Shown piece after piece: positions 18,918 through 27,595 of a stretch of 64,000 nt of DNA (positions within the stretch are counted from its first letter, which is position 1; every line of letters starts with the position of its first letter). This DNA comes from Agrobacterium vitis (GTDB taxonomy: Bacteria > Pseudomonadota > Alphaproteobacteria > Rhizobiales > Rhizobiaceae), in NCBI RefSeq assembly GCF_037039395.1, contig NZ_CP146242.1, positions 3,359,001 to 3,423,000 on the forward strand. The letters run 5' to 3'. A model generated the notes under the pieces. It did not search any database and was not told where the DNA came from. It saw only the letters and a program-made list of their open reading frames with translations. The position numbers and the translations under genes are program-made.

Positions 18918-19111
18918 TCTGTTGCCGAGAATGGAGCCGTGGAGCTTGGGCAGTAGAAATGCCCACGAAAATCTGCGGGACTGTTGATGGGGCGGCGGCG
19001 GTGTCTTGCCTCCAGTCATTTCCCATGCCAAGCAGGTAAAAGATTTTGTAATTTGAAAAAGATGCACAAACATCTTACATCGGTATGACCGATCAATAAG
19101 GAGTGGGGACC

Positions 19112-19327
19112 ATGGGTTCTTTCAGTATGTGGCATTGGCTGATCGTTCTGGCGATTGTGCTGTTGTTGTTTGGCCGCGGCAAGATCCCGGAACTGATGGG
19201 CGACGTTGCCAAGGGCATCAAGAGCTTCAAGAAGGGCATGTCGGATGACGATACTGCCCCGGATGCGCCGTCCCGGCCTGCCGATCCGTCGAAGACCGTG
19301 GACCATCGGGCCGACGATCACAAATAA
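19112..19327 (+). CDS. tatA: Sec-independent translocase subunit TatA
   Basis: The 71-residue protein has the TatA layout: a short periplasmic N-terminus, one transmembrane helix ([21 protein letters not shown] with the conserved FGRGK hinge), an amphipathic helix ([17 protein letters not shown]) and an acidic tail. TatA multimers form the pore that moves folded proteins across the inner membrane. The ATG at 19112 follows AAGGAGTGGGG; the GTG at 19103 lies in the ribosome site and is rejected. Confidence 0.97.
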   Translation: MGSFSMWHWLIVLAIVLLLFGRGKIPELMGDVAKGIKSFKKGMSDDDTAPDAPSRPADPSKTVDHRADDHK

Positions 19328-19348
19328 TGATGTGTGAAACTGAATGAG

Positions 19349-19369
19349 GCCGGTGCCTGACGGCGCCGG
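19349..19369 (+). terminator. GC-rich hairpin between tatA and tatB
   Basis: GCCGGTGCC and GGCGCCGG flank a TGAC loop, giving about 8 pairs with one G-U, followed by TCTGTTTCTGG. It is not a strong terminator, but its place 20 bp after tatA suggests partial termination or mRNA stabilisation that favours tatA over tatBC. Confidence 0.4.
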
Positions 19370-19421
19370 TCTGTTTCTGGAATGGGTCGCCGCTTGGCCG
19401 ACGGCTTCAGGAGACTGAAGA

Positions 19422-20339
19422 ATGCTTGACATTGGCTGGAGCGAATTACTGGTCATCGCGGTCGTGCTGATCGTTGTGGTCGGTCCGAAAGACTTGCCGC
19501 CCATGCTGCGGGCCTTTGGCAAGATGACAACGCGGCTGCGCAAGACGGCGGGCGAGTTTCGCGCCCAGTTTGACGAAGCGCTGCGCGAAGCCGACATGGA
19601 CGATGTGCGCCGCACGATCGATGATGCTCAACGGCTGAACCCTGCCAATGCGCTGCGCGAAGCGATCAACCCGCTGCGGCAGATGGGCGCCGATATTAGA
19701 TCAGATCTCCAGCGTTCGACGCAGGTGGATCATTTCCCTGAAGACGACAGCAGCCGCCTGCCACTGGCGGATGAACCGGCCCGGCCGATGACGGCGGAAG
19801 ATCTTCCGCCACTGGCGCCGCTGGGCGATACCCTGGCAAAGCCGCAATTGCCGGGTTCGGCTGCTGCGGCACCCGTGACAGCACCGGTCGTCAAGGCTGC
19901 CGAAACTGTTACGCCACTGGAAAAAGCACCGGTGAAACGGGTGCGAAAGCCAAAGTCGGATGTCGCGGCGCCTGACGTGCTGACGTCTGAACTGTCGTCG
20001 CCTAAGGCGGTAAAAGCCGCTAAAGCCAAGGCTGTTTCCAAGCCAGTCAAAAATCTGAAGCCAGCAGCCGTCACCGCGCCTGTCACGCAAGCCTCTGTTG
20101 ATGCGGACACTGCTCTATCGGATAAGGGTGTGCAGCCGAAGACGACGACGCGTACCAAAAGGCCAGTAGCGGCGAAAGGTCTGCCGGAGACGGCTGCTGT
20201 GCCAGAATTGAAAAAGAAAACCGTGTCCAGGAAGAAGACTGTCCCTGGCGAGACGATGGCCAGCCAGCCTGTGCCGCGCGCGCAAGACACGAGCGCACAA
20301 GACAGCAGCAAGCAAGACACCAGTAAGGGTGAAGCATGA
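19422..20339 (+). CDS. tatB: Sec-independent translocase subunit TatB with a long tail
   Basis: Residues 1-75 are standard TatB: MLDIGWSELLVIAVVLIVVVGPKDLP, with the GPKDLP turn, then an amphipathic helix. TatB with TatC forms the receptor for twin-arginine signal peptides. The total of 305 residues is long for the family; from about 110 onward it is Ala/Pro/Lys/Thr-rich with repeats such as TAPVT and KAAKAK and ends in QDTS/QDSS repeats. That tail is compositionally unlike the membrane part and probably disordered in the cytoplasm. The stop overlaps the tatC start (ATGA). Confidence 0.95.
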   Translation: MLDIGWSELLVIAVVLIVVVGPKDLPPMLRAFGKMTTRLRKTAGEFRAQFDEALREADMDDVRRTIDDAQRLNPANALREAINPLRQMGADIRSDLQRSTQVDHFPEDDSSRLPLADEPARPMTAEDLPPLAPLGDTLAKPQLPGSAAAAPVTAPVVKAAETVTPLEKAPVKRVRKPKSDVAAPDVLTSELSSPKAVKAAKAKAVSKPVKNLKPAAVTAPVTQASVDADTALSDKGVQPKTTTRTKRPVAAKGLPETAAVPELKKKTVSRKKTVPGETMASQPVPRAQDTSAQDSSKQDTSKGEA

Positions 20340-21148
20340 GCGACGACATCGAGGACAAGCCGCAGCCGCTGATCGAGCATCTGATAGAGCTGAGGACGCG
20401 GCTGATCTGGTCGCTGGGTGCGTTTTTCCTGGCCTTCATCGTCTGTTTTTTCTTCGCCAAGCATTTGTTCAATCTTCTGGTCGTTCCCTATAAATGGGCG
20501 GTGATCTGGGCGCATCTGGATGTCAGCAAGGCCGAGCTGATCTATACCGCGCCGCAGGAGTTTTTCTTCACTCAGGTCAAGGTGGCTATGTTTTCCGCCA
20601 TGGTGATCGCTTTTCCGGTGATTGCCGCGCAGATCTACAAGTTCGTGGCACCGGGCCTTTATAAAAACGAGCGACAGGCCTTCCTGCCGTTCCTGGTTGC
20701 CTCTCCGGTCCTGTTCCTGATGGGGGCGGCGCTGGTCTATTTCTTCTTCACGCCGATGGTGATGTGGTTCTTCCTGGCCATGCAGCAGGCGCCGGGGCAG
20801 GGCGATGTGGCGATTTCGCTGATGCCGAAAGTCTCGGAATATCTCAGCTTGATCATGTCGCTGGTCTTTGCTTTCGGACTTGTGTTCCAATTGCCTGTCG
20901 TGACCACGCTTCTGGCGCGGGTCGGGATCATCGACAGCAAGTGGCTGGCCGAAAAGCGCAAATATTTCATCGTCATCGCCTTCATCGTTGCGGCAGTGCT
21001 AACCCCGCCCGATCCGATGTCCCAGATCGGTCTTGCACTGCCTACCATCCTTCTCTACGAAGTCTCGATCTATGCCGCAAAGCTGGTGGAACGGGAACGG
21101 TCAAAGAAGGCCGCAACTGAAGCCAGCACCTCCACCGAGGTGGAATAG
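20336..21148 (+). CDS. tatC: Sec-independent translocase subunit TatC
   Basis: This 270-residue polytopic protein has six predicted membrane helices. Family marks are PLIEHLIELRTRLIWSLGAF at the N-terminus, APQEFFFTQVKVAMFSAMVIAFPVI, and FAFGLVFQLPV with VAAVLTPPDPMSQIGLALP near the end. TatC binds the twin-arginine motif of Tat substrates. It is co-translated with tatB through a 4-bp ATGA overlap. Confidence 0.98.
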   Translation: MSDDIEDKPQPLIEHLIELRTRLIWSLGAFFLAFIVCFFFAKHLFNLLVVPYKWAVIWAHLDVSKAELIYTAPQEFFFTQVKVAMFSAMVIAFPVIAAQIYKFVAPGLYKNERQAFLPFLVASPVLFLMGAALVYFFFTPMVMWFFLAMQQAPGQGDVAISLMPKVSEYLSLIMSLVFAFGLVFQLPVVTTLLARVGIIDSKWLAEKRKYFIVIAFIVAAVLTPPDPMSQIGLALPTILLYEVSIYAAKLVERERSKKAATEASTSTEVE

Positions 21149-21161
21149 CCTGCGTCAAAAT

Positions 21162-21212
21162 CCGGCCCGCTACATAGTTGGTCCGCTTACATACTTGGCC
21201 CGCTTACATACT
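21162..21212 (+). repeat. 17-bp tandem repeat between tatC and serS
   Basis: Two near-identical 17-bp units, TGGtCCGCTTACATACT (21179-21195) and TGGcCCGCTTACATACT (21196-21212), follow a third diverged unit, CGGCCCGCTACATAGT. The array ends 10 bp before the serS ATG, inside its untranslated leader. A related TGGTCCGCTACAT string occurs at about 51852 after the nucleoside hydrolase gene. Confidence 0.7.
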
Positions 21213-21222
21213 TGGAACGACG

Positions 21223-22506
21223 ATGCTTGATATAAAATGGATTCGTGAAAACCCTGAGCTTCTCGATCAGGCGCTGGCAAAGCGCGGGGCAGAGCCGCTG
21301 TCGCAGAGCCTGATCACGCTTGATGAACAGCGCCGGGCTGTCGTCCAATCCATGCAGGACATGCAGTCGCGTCGTAATTCCGCGTCCAAGGAAATTGGCG
21401 CGGCTATGGCGCAAAAGGATATGGCGCTGGCCGAAAAGCTGAAGGCCGAAGTTGCCTCGCTGAAGGACACCCTGCCGGCTGCCGAAGAAGACGAGCGCCG
21501 CCTGAGCGCGGAGCTGACCGATGCCCTGTCGCGCATTCCCAATATTCCGCTGGACGATGTGCCTGTTGGCGCGGATGAACACGACAATGTCGTGGCGCGT
21601 GTTGTTGGCCAGAAGCCGGGCTGGAACCATAAGGCCATCGAGCATCCGGAAATCGGCGAAGCGCTGGGCTACATGGATTTCGATCGGGCTGCCAAGCTTT
21701 CCGGCGCACGATTTACCGTCTTGACCGGGCCTTTGGCGCGACTGGAGCGGGCGCTCGGCCAGTTCATGATCGATCTCCACACCAGCGAACACGGCTATAC
21801 GGAAGTCTCCTCGCCGCTGATGGTGCGCGATGAAGCGATGTATGGCACCGGCCAATTGCCGAAATTTGCTGAGGAACTGTTCAAGACCACCGATGGTCGC
21901 TGGCTGATCCCGACAGCCGAGGTGACGCTGACCAATCTGGTCTCCGGCGAAATTCTCGATCAGGAAAAACTGCCGCTGCGGTTTACAGCCTTGACGCCGT
22001 CCTTCCGCTCGGAAGCAGGGTCGGCTGGCCGTGACACGCGCGGCATGTTGCGCCAGCATCAGTTCTGGAAATGCGAGCTGGTGTCGATCACCGATGCGCA
22101 GAGCGCGTTGGCGGAACATGAGCGGATGACGGCCTGCGCCGAAGAAGTGCTGAAGCGCCTTGGCCTGCATTTCCGCACCATGACGCTCTGCACCGGCGAT
22201 ATGGGCTTCGGTGCTGCCAAGACCTACGATCTGGAAGTCTGGCTGCCGGGACAGAACACGTTCCGTGAAATTTCTTCCTGCTCGGTCTGCGGCGATTTCC
22301 AGGGACGGCGGATGAATGCCCGCTACCGCAACAAGGACGGCAAGGGCACGACATTCGTCCACACGCTGAACGGTTCGGGCACAGCGGTTGGCCGGTGCCT
22401 GATTGCTGTCATGGAGAACTATCTCAACGAAGATGGCTCGATCACTGTGCCTGACGTATTGTTGCCCTATATGGGCGGTCTGACGAGAATCGAAAAAGCC
22501 AGCTAA
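21223..22506 (+). CDS. serS: Serine--tRNA ligase
   Basis: This class II synthetase has 427 residues and charges tRNA-Ser and tRNA-Sec. The N-terminal long coiled-coil arm that grips the tRNA variable loop spans about 25-110 ([20 protein letters not shown]...). Class II motif 2 is [24 protein letters not shown] and motif 3 is [17 protein letters not shown]. The ATG at 21223 ([12 protein letters not shown]) is the family start. It leads a surE-pcm gene set. Confidence 0.98.
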   Translation: MLDIKWIRENPELLDQALAKRGAEPLSQSLITLDEQRRAVVQSMQDMQSRRNSASKEIGAAMAQKDMALAEKLKAEVASLKDTLPAAEEDERRLSAELTDALSRIPNIPLDDVPVGADEHDNVVARVVGQKPGWNHKAIEHPEIGEALGYMDFDRAAKLSGARFTVLTGPLARLERALGQFMIDLHTSEHGYTEVSSPLMVRDEAMYGTGQLPKFAEELFKTTDGRWLIPTAEVTLTNLVSGEILDQEKLPLRFTALTPSFRSEAGSAGRDTRGMLRQHQFWKCELVSITDAQSALAEHERMTACAEEVLKRLGLHFRTMTLCTGDMGFGAAKTYDLEVWLPGQNTFREISSCSVCGDFQGRRMNARYRNKDGKGTTFVHTLNGSGTAVGRCLIAVMENYLNEDGSITVPDVLLPYMGGLTRIEKAS

Positions 22507-22538
22507 TTCCGGCTTCGGAAACGTCTTGACGAGGACCA

Positions 22539-23309
22539 ATGCGGATTCTGCTGACCAATGACGACGGAATTCATGCAGACGGACTGGCCGTTCTGGAAAG
22601 AATCGCCCGGACTCTGTCCGACGATGTGTGGATTGTTGCGCCGGAAACCGACCAGAGCGGGCTTGCCCATTCGCTGACCCTGTCGGAGCCGTTACGGCTG
22701 CGGCAGCTTGGTGAGAAACGCTATGCCCTGCGGGGAACGCCGACCGATTGCGTCATCATGGCCATCCGCAAACTGCTGCCCGGTAATCCGGATCTGGTGC
22801 TGTCAGGCGTCAATGCCGGGGCGAACCTTGCTGACGATGTCACTTACTCCGGCACGGTGGCTGGGGCCATCGAAGGCACGGTGCATGGGGTGCGCTCGTT
22901 TGCGCTTAGCCAGGCCTATAGCTACGTGGCTGGACATTCAATTCCCTGGCATGTGGCTGAAACCCATGCGCCAGCGCTGATTGCCAAGCTGATGCATATC
23001 GATCTTCCGCCCGGCACGTTCCTCAATCTCAATTTTCCCAATTGCGAACCGGACGAGGTCGCGGGCGTCGATGTGACCTCGCAGGGCAAGCTCGACTTCG
23101 GGCTCAGCGTCGAGGAGCGCACGGATGGACGCGGGCTGCCCTATTTCTGGCTGCGATTCGGCGACCGCAAGGGCAATTTCCGCGCCGGAACCGATATCAG
23201 CACGTTGCGCGATAACCGTATTTCGATCACGCCGCTGAAGCTGGACCTAACCGACTACGCGGTTCAGGATATCATCGCCGCCGCGCTGAACCCGGAGGTG
23301 GGGTCTTGA
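22539..23309 (+). CDS. surE: 5'-nucleotidase SurE
   Basis: SurE is a metal-dependent nucleotidase acting on nucleoside 5' and 3' monophosphates. The 256-residue protein has the metal-binding Asp pair in [15 protein letters not shown], the [19 protein letters not shown] block, the GTPTDCV motif and the [22 protein letters not shown] motif with the Asn ligand. The gene lies 32 bp after serS and its stop overlaps the pcm start. Confidence 0.97.
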   Translation: MRILLTNDDGIHADGLAVLERIARTLSDDVWIVAPETDQSGLAHSLTLSEPLRLRQLGEKRYALRGTPTDCVIMAIRKLLPGNPDLVLSGVNAGANLADDVTYSGTVAGAIEGTVHGVRSFALSQAYSYVAGHSIPWHVAETHAPALIAKLMHIDLPPGTFLNLNFPNCEPDEVAGVDVTSQGKLDFGLSVEERTDGRGLPYFWLRFGDRKGNFRAGTDISTLRDNRISITPLKLDLTDYAVQDIIAAALNPEVGS

Positions 23310-23959
23310 AATCCGCAATGCTTGAAAAAGAAGGCTTTGCCGCCCTGGTGCTGCGGCTGCGCTCCGAAGGGATTTCCGACATCAACCTGCTGACGGCGGT
23401 GGAACAGACGCCCCGGTCGCGATTCGTCGCTCATCATCTGGCCGAACATGCTTATTCCCGCCAGACGATCCCGCTTGAATGCGGTGCGTTCATGGAAGGG
23501 GCCGATCTTGCGGTCCGGCTGATCGAGCGGCTGCGCGTCAAGCCCGGCCAGCGGGTGATGGAGGTCGGCACCGGCAGCGGGTTTATGACCGCTGTTCTGG
23601 CGCGTCTTAGCGAGCGGGTCGTCTCTGTGGAGCGCTATAAGACGCTGGTCAACGATGCGCAGGCTCGTCTCGAGCAATTGTCAGTCCGCAATGCGATTAT
23701 CCGCCATGGCGATGGCAGCCTGGGCCTGCCGGGCGAGGGGACATTCGACCGAATCATCGCGACCGCCGCCTTCCCCTCGATGCCGAAAGTCTTTACCGAG
23801 CAATTGGTTCATAACGGGGTGCTGCTGGCTCCGCTGATTTTGGACGAAAACCGATGCGTCATGGTGCGGCTGACCCGCACCGGCAGCCGGTTCGAGCGGG
23901 AAGACCTGTTCGAGGTTCCCTACCTGCCCTTGACCCCAAACGTAGCTGCCTTCCTCTGA
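23306..23959 (+). CDS. pcm: Protein-L-isoaspartate O-methyltransferase
   Basis: The enzyme repairs isoaspartyl residues using S-adenosylmethionine. The 217-residue protein has the PIMT block [22 protein letters not shown] motif I as [18 protein letters not shown], and [14 protein letters not shown] choose the TTG at 23306, which overlaps the surE stop as TTGA, because GGAGG at 23293-23297 is correctly spaced for it; the first ATG (23318) is too far from that site. The surE-pcm pair is a conserved repair and stress module. Confidence 0.93.
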   Translation: MKSAMLEKEGFAALVLRLRSEGISDINLLTAVEQTPRSRFVAHHLAEHAYSRQTIPLECGAFMEGADLAVRLIERLRVKPGQRVMEVGTGSGFMTAVLARLSERVVSVERYKTLVNDAQARLEQLSVRNAIIRHGDGSLGLPGEGTFDRIIATAAFPSMPKVFTEQLVHNGVLLAPLILDENRCVMVRLTRTGSRFEREDLFEVPYLPLTPNVAAFL

Positions 23960-24210
23960 TTGGAAGCTTTGACCTCTCTAAATTTACCAAAATAGGAGGG
24001 TTTTCGGGTGCCTGGCTCAGTGCCCTTAATTTTTATGGTTAATGGCTTTTTTGTAAAACCCCGGCACAGCTGGGTTTCCAGCCACGCAGGCCCCGGTTTT
24101 CCTGCGATTTTTTGCGGAATGTTCATAAGGATTCCACGCGGTTAACCGCCCGGTAACACTAACGCGCTTTAATAAACTCACAAATGGTTGCGTCGTCAGT
24201 GGGTTGTATC

Positions 24211-25830
24211 ATGCGTCAGAGTCAGTCTTATAAATCCGGCATGCCTGTTGCCCAGATTCTCTGGGTTGGCCTGATGGCGAGCGTCGCGACTGGTTGCAGT
24301 TCCGATTCAAGCCGCTTTTCGGGCCTGTTTTCCAAAACCGATTCGATGACGACCGCCTCGACCGGCGGTCAGATCACTGGATTGGACAATGCGCCGGTGC
24401 CGCAAGCCGATGTCGATAATGGTGGGTCCTATGCGCCGTCCGGCCCCAGCGCGTCGACGGGTGGCGGTTATGGCAATCGCCAGCAGGCGATGACGCAGCC
24501 CTATCCGGCCCAGCAGACCTATTCGCCAGCGCGGCGTGCTTCTTCGGCTGTGTCCGTTCAGAAGGCCGAACTTGCGCCGCCATCCGGCTCCACAGCGTCG
24601 ACCGGCCCGATCTCTTCGCGCCGCCAGACAGCCTCGGCCCAGCCATTCCCGGCGGCCACTCACCAGTCGGCTGCACTGGAGGACGGCGACGGCTTGTCCA
24701 CCAACACCCTGCCACAGCCGGCAAAGCCCGGCCTGGCGGCTGGCGCTAGCGCTGGCCAGGGTGCGAATGGCCAAAGTGCGAATGGATGGAGCACGGTCAA
24801 CGCACCCCGCGTCGTGCTGAAGCCGGGCGAAAGCCTTGCCACCCTGTCGCAGCGCTACGGCGTGCCGGAAAAGGAAATCGTCAAGGCCAATGGTCTTTCG
24901 ACGGCAGGGGCTGCACGCCCCGGTCAGTCCATCCTTATTCCGACCTTCGGTTCGCGCAATACGCCGACCAGGGCAGCGGCTGCCGAAGGCACGCTGTTGC
25001 CTCCCGGTCAGTCCCCCGGACCGGCGCCGCGCCAGGAAGAAAAGGTCGCAGTGTTGCCGACCAATCCGAAGCTGCGCGACAAGGTCAAGACTGATATTGC
25101 CGCAAACAACACCACCAATGCCGCGGGCACTGGCAAGATGCCGCCAGCTGCTGGCACCTATGTGGTCAAGTCGGGCGATTCGATTGCCAAGATTGCCCGC
25201 GAGAATGGTGTTTCGGTTGCTGCCTTGAAGCAGGCCAACCATCTCGGTACCCAGGGTGTCCGTGTTGGCCAGACGCTGGAATTGCCGCAGGCCGATCAAA
25301 AACTGGCCGCGACACCTGTCAGCACGGCGCCTGCCAATACCAAACCGGAAGCGCCTAAGGTTACTGCTGCGGCTCCGGCGCCTGCCGCGCCGACCAAGTC
25401 GGTCACCGATGTTGCCTCCGCCGATCCAGGCGACAAGGCCCCGGATGCGACCGGCATCGGCAAATATCGCTGGCCGGTTCGTGGTGCGGTGGTGGCTCCG
25501 TTTGGCGCCAATGTCGCTGGCAAGCGCAATGACGGTATCGATATTTCCGTGCCGACCGGTACGCCGATCAAGGCTGCCGAAAATGGCGTGGTTATCTACG
25601 CTGGCAATGGTTTGAAAGAACTCGGCAACACCGTGCTTGTCCGCCACGACGACGGCACTGTGACTGTTTACGGCCATGCCGATGCCATTTCCGTTCAGCG
25701 CGGCCAGAAGGTGCAGCGTGGCCAGCAGGTTGCGACATCGGGCATGAGCGGCAATGCCAGCCAGCCGACCCTGCATTTCGAAGTGCGCAAGGATGCGACC
25801 CCGGTCAACCCGATGGGCTTCCTGGAATAG
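24211..25830 (+). CDS. NlpD/DipM-like LysM-LytM lipoprotein
   Basis: This 539-residue lipoprotein has a lipobox (VATG then Cys at about residue 30), a long Ser/Ala/Gln-rich linker, LysM domains at about 200-245 (LKPGESLATLSQRYGVPEKE) and 315-360 (VKSGDSIAKIARENGVS), and a C-terminal LytM/peptidase M23 domain at about 417-539. The first zinc ligand is not conserved: the usual His of HxGID is Asn (RNDGIDIS), as in E. coli NlpD. It is therefore probably an activator of amidases rather than a hydrolase. The position after surE-pcm supports NlpD. In alphaproteobacteria the related DipM works at the septum. Confidence 0.9.
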   Translation: MRQSQSYKSGMPVAQILWVGLMASVATGCSSDSSRFSGLFSKTDSMTTASTGGQITGLDNAPVPQADVDNGGSYAPSGPSASTGGGYGNRQQAMTQPYPAQQTYSPARRASSAVSVQKAELAPPSGSTASTGPISSRRQTASAQPFPAATHQSAALEDGDGLSTNTLPQPAKPGLAAGASAGQGANGQSANGWSTVNAPRVVLKPGESLATLSQRYGVPEKEIVKANGLSTAGAARPGQSILIPTFGSRNTPTRAAAAEGTLLPPGQSPGPAPRQEEKVAVLPTNPKLRDKVKTDIAANNTTNAAGTGKMPPAAGTYVVKSGDSIAKIARENGVSVAALKQANHLGTQGVRVGQTLELPQADQKLAATPVSTAPANTKPEAPKVTAAAPAPAAPTKSVTDVASADPGDKAPDATGIGKYRWPVRGAVVAPFGANVAGKRNDGIDISVPTGTPIKAAENGVVIYAGNGLKELGNTVLVRHDDGTVTVYGHADAISVQRGQKVQRGQQVATSGMSGNASQPTLHFEVRKDATPVNPMGFLE

Positions 25831-25885
25831 GTGTCGCAGGGCGAAAGCTTTTTCTTGAATAAGGTAGTGCGTTTCAGGAAAGTTG

Positions 25886-25917
25886 AGAAAGGCTCGGAGC
25901 AATCCGGGCCTTTCTTC
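25886..25917. terminator. Bidirectional terminator between the NlpD-like and DUF815 genes
   Basis: AGAAAGGC (25886-25893) and GCCTTTCT (25908-25915) form a perfect 8-bp stem with a further inner TCGGA/TCCGG pairing. A- and T-rich flanks on either side suit convergent genes. Confidence 0.7.
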
Positions 25918-25946
25918 ATAAGGGGCTTACGATATGGCGGGAAGGT

Positions 25947-26813
25947 CTACCGTCCGAGTTCGACCCGCAATCGCCCGGCCAGATCCTGAATATACTGCCA
26001 GGCGACACGGCCGGAACGCGCCCCTCGCGTGGTGGCCCATTCCAGTGCCTCGGCGTGCAATTGCTCAGGCGGCAGCGGCAGCTTGAAATGTGCGGCATAG
26101 CCGTCGATCATCGTCAGGTAGTCGTCCTGGCTGCATTTATGAAAGCCGAGCCAGAGGCCAAACCGATCGGAGAGCGAGACCTTTTCCTCAACGGCTTCTG
26201 ACGGGTTGATGGCGGTCGATTGCTCGTTTTCCATCATATGCCGGGGCAGGAGGTGGCGGCGGTTGGACGTGGCGTAAAACAGCACATTGTCCGGGCGGCC
26301 TTCAATACCGCCATCCAATGCCGCTTTCAGCGATTTATAGGCGGTATCGTCATGGTCGAAGGAAAGATCGTCGCAAAACAGCAGCACCCGCTCGTCGCTG
26401 TTTTTCAGCAGGTCCATCAGCGTGGGTAGGGAGGCGATGTCTTCGCGGTGTACTTCCACCAGTTTCAGCCGCACGCCGGTGGCCTTTACGATATCGGCAT
26501 GCACTGCCTTGACCAGCGAGGATTTGCCCATGCCGCGCGCGCCCCACAGCAGAACATTGTTGGCGGCAAAGCCCAGCGCGAACCGTTCGGTGTTTTCATG
26601 CAGGATATCACGCACCCGGTCGACACCCCTGATCAGGCCAAGTGCGACGCGGTTGGGTCTTGGTACGGGTTGCAGGTGCAGGTTTGCCGGATGCCAGACG
26701 AAGCAATCGGCTGCGCTCCAGTCGTTGAGCGCAGGGGCGGGACCGGCCAACCGTTCCATGGCATCGGCGAGCCGGGTCACTTCCCGCAGCAGATCAGCCA
26801 GCATATCGGTCAT
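25947..26813 (-). CDS. DUF815 AAA-type ATPase
   Basis: This 288-residue protein belongs to the DUF815 family of single-domain AAA+ ATPases. It has a Walker A motif GARGMGKSSLVKA, Walker B LLFCDDLSFD and a sensor-1 region FYATSNRRHLLPRHM, followed by the family hallmark SLSDRFGLWLGF. The function is not established; the ATPase core suggests a DnaA- or loader-like remodeling role. The ATG at 26813 follows GGAGG and is preferred to an ORF extension of 43 codons that runs into the yajC promoter gap. It diverges from yajC. Confidence 0.88.
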   Translation of the reverse strand: MTDMLADLLREVTRLADAMERLAGPAPALNDWSAADCFVWHPANLHLQPVPRPNRVALGLIRGVDRVRDILHENTERFALGFAANNVLLWGARGMGKSSLVKAVHADIVKATGVRLKLVEVHREDIASLPTLMDLLKNSDERVLLFCDDLSFDHDDTAYKSLKAALDGGIEGRPDNVLFYATSNRRHLLPRHMMENEQSTAINPSEAVEEKVSLSDRFGLWLGFHKCSQDDYLTMIDGYAAHFKLPLPPEQLHAEALEWATTRGARSGRVAWQYIQDLAGRLRVELGR

Positions 26814-27022
26814 GTTTTGCCTCCGTTCATGTGTGAAAAGTGGTTCAAGACCGCCTGTGATCGTTGCGCTACCATGGTCATACAGGGTTCGAAAGTGTAT
26901 TGACCGGGGATTCGGTACGCAAAGCCGCTGTTTCTGTTGCATTCCCTCGGGGTATTCCTATATTCCGGCGGCAAAACAGGGGGGACAGGATCTTTGCTGC
27001 CCCGGTTCCGAAGGAGTTTCTC

Positions 27023-27394
27023 ATGTTCATAACACAGGCATTCGCTCAGGATGCAGCACCTGCCGCTGGCGGGATGGGGTCCGGGTTTGAAATGCTGCTG
27101 CTTTTCGCACCCTTGATGGTGATCTGGTATTTCCTGCTGATCCGCCCGCAGCGCAACCAGCTCAAGAAGCGGGAAGCAACGCTGTCGGCTATTCGCCGTG
27201 GTGACCAGGTGGTTCTGGGCGGCGGCCTGATCGGCAAGGTGACCAAGGTCACTGACGATAAGGAACTGGAAGTCGAAATTGCCGATGGCGTCAAAGTCAA
27301 GGCGCTGCGCAGCCTGATCGCCGAAGTGCGCGTCAAGGGCGAGCCGGTCAAGGCTGAGATTGCCAAAACCGATGGGACAAAGTCCGAGTCCTGA
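27023..27394 (+). CDS. yajC: Preprotein translocase subunit YajC
   Basis: This 123-residue protein has one transmembrane helix (FEMLLLFAPLMVIWYFLLIRPQRNQ) and the conserved IRPQRNQLKKREATLSAIRRGDQVVLGGGLIGKV stretch of YajC. It associates with SecDF-YidC at the Sec translocon. AAGGAG at 27011-27016 supports the ATG at 27023. It comes before secDF, but a terminator-like hairpin lies between them. Confidence 0.96.
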   Translation: MFITQAFAQDAAPAAGGMGSGFEMLLLFAPLMVIWYFLLIRPQRNQLKKREATLSAIRRGDQVVLGGGLIGKVTKVTDDKELEVEIADGVKVKALRSLIAEVRVKGEPVKAEIAKTDGTKSES

Positions 27395-27410
27395 TTGAAG
27401 TTTGAACACC

Positions 27411-27440
27411 GGGCCGCCCAACAGGGCGGCCTGACTTTTT
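27411..27440 (+). terminator. Terminator between yajC and secDF
   Basis: GCCGCCC (27413-27419), loop AACA, GGGCGGC (27424-27430), then CTGACTTTTTT. It is a textbook intrinsic terminator 20 bp after the yajC stop, implying yajC is at least partly transcribed apart from secDF. Confidence 0.8.
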
Positions 27441-27595
27441 TCTGCTGTCTGCTGGAGAAAAGCCGCTTCCGTCCTGTGAAATGGCCGCTTTGTATGTTGA
27501 GCGCTGGTTTGCCCTGCGGTAAATCTTGCTCGGCGTATCAAGCCGCCATTTCCGTTTGACGATCCGGTCTATTTGCCCAGACCTTACCCTTCGAG

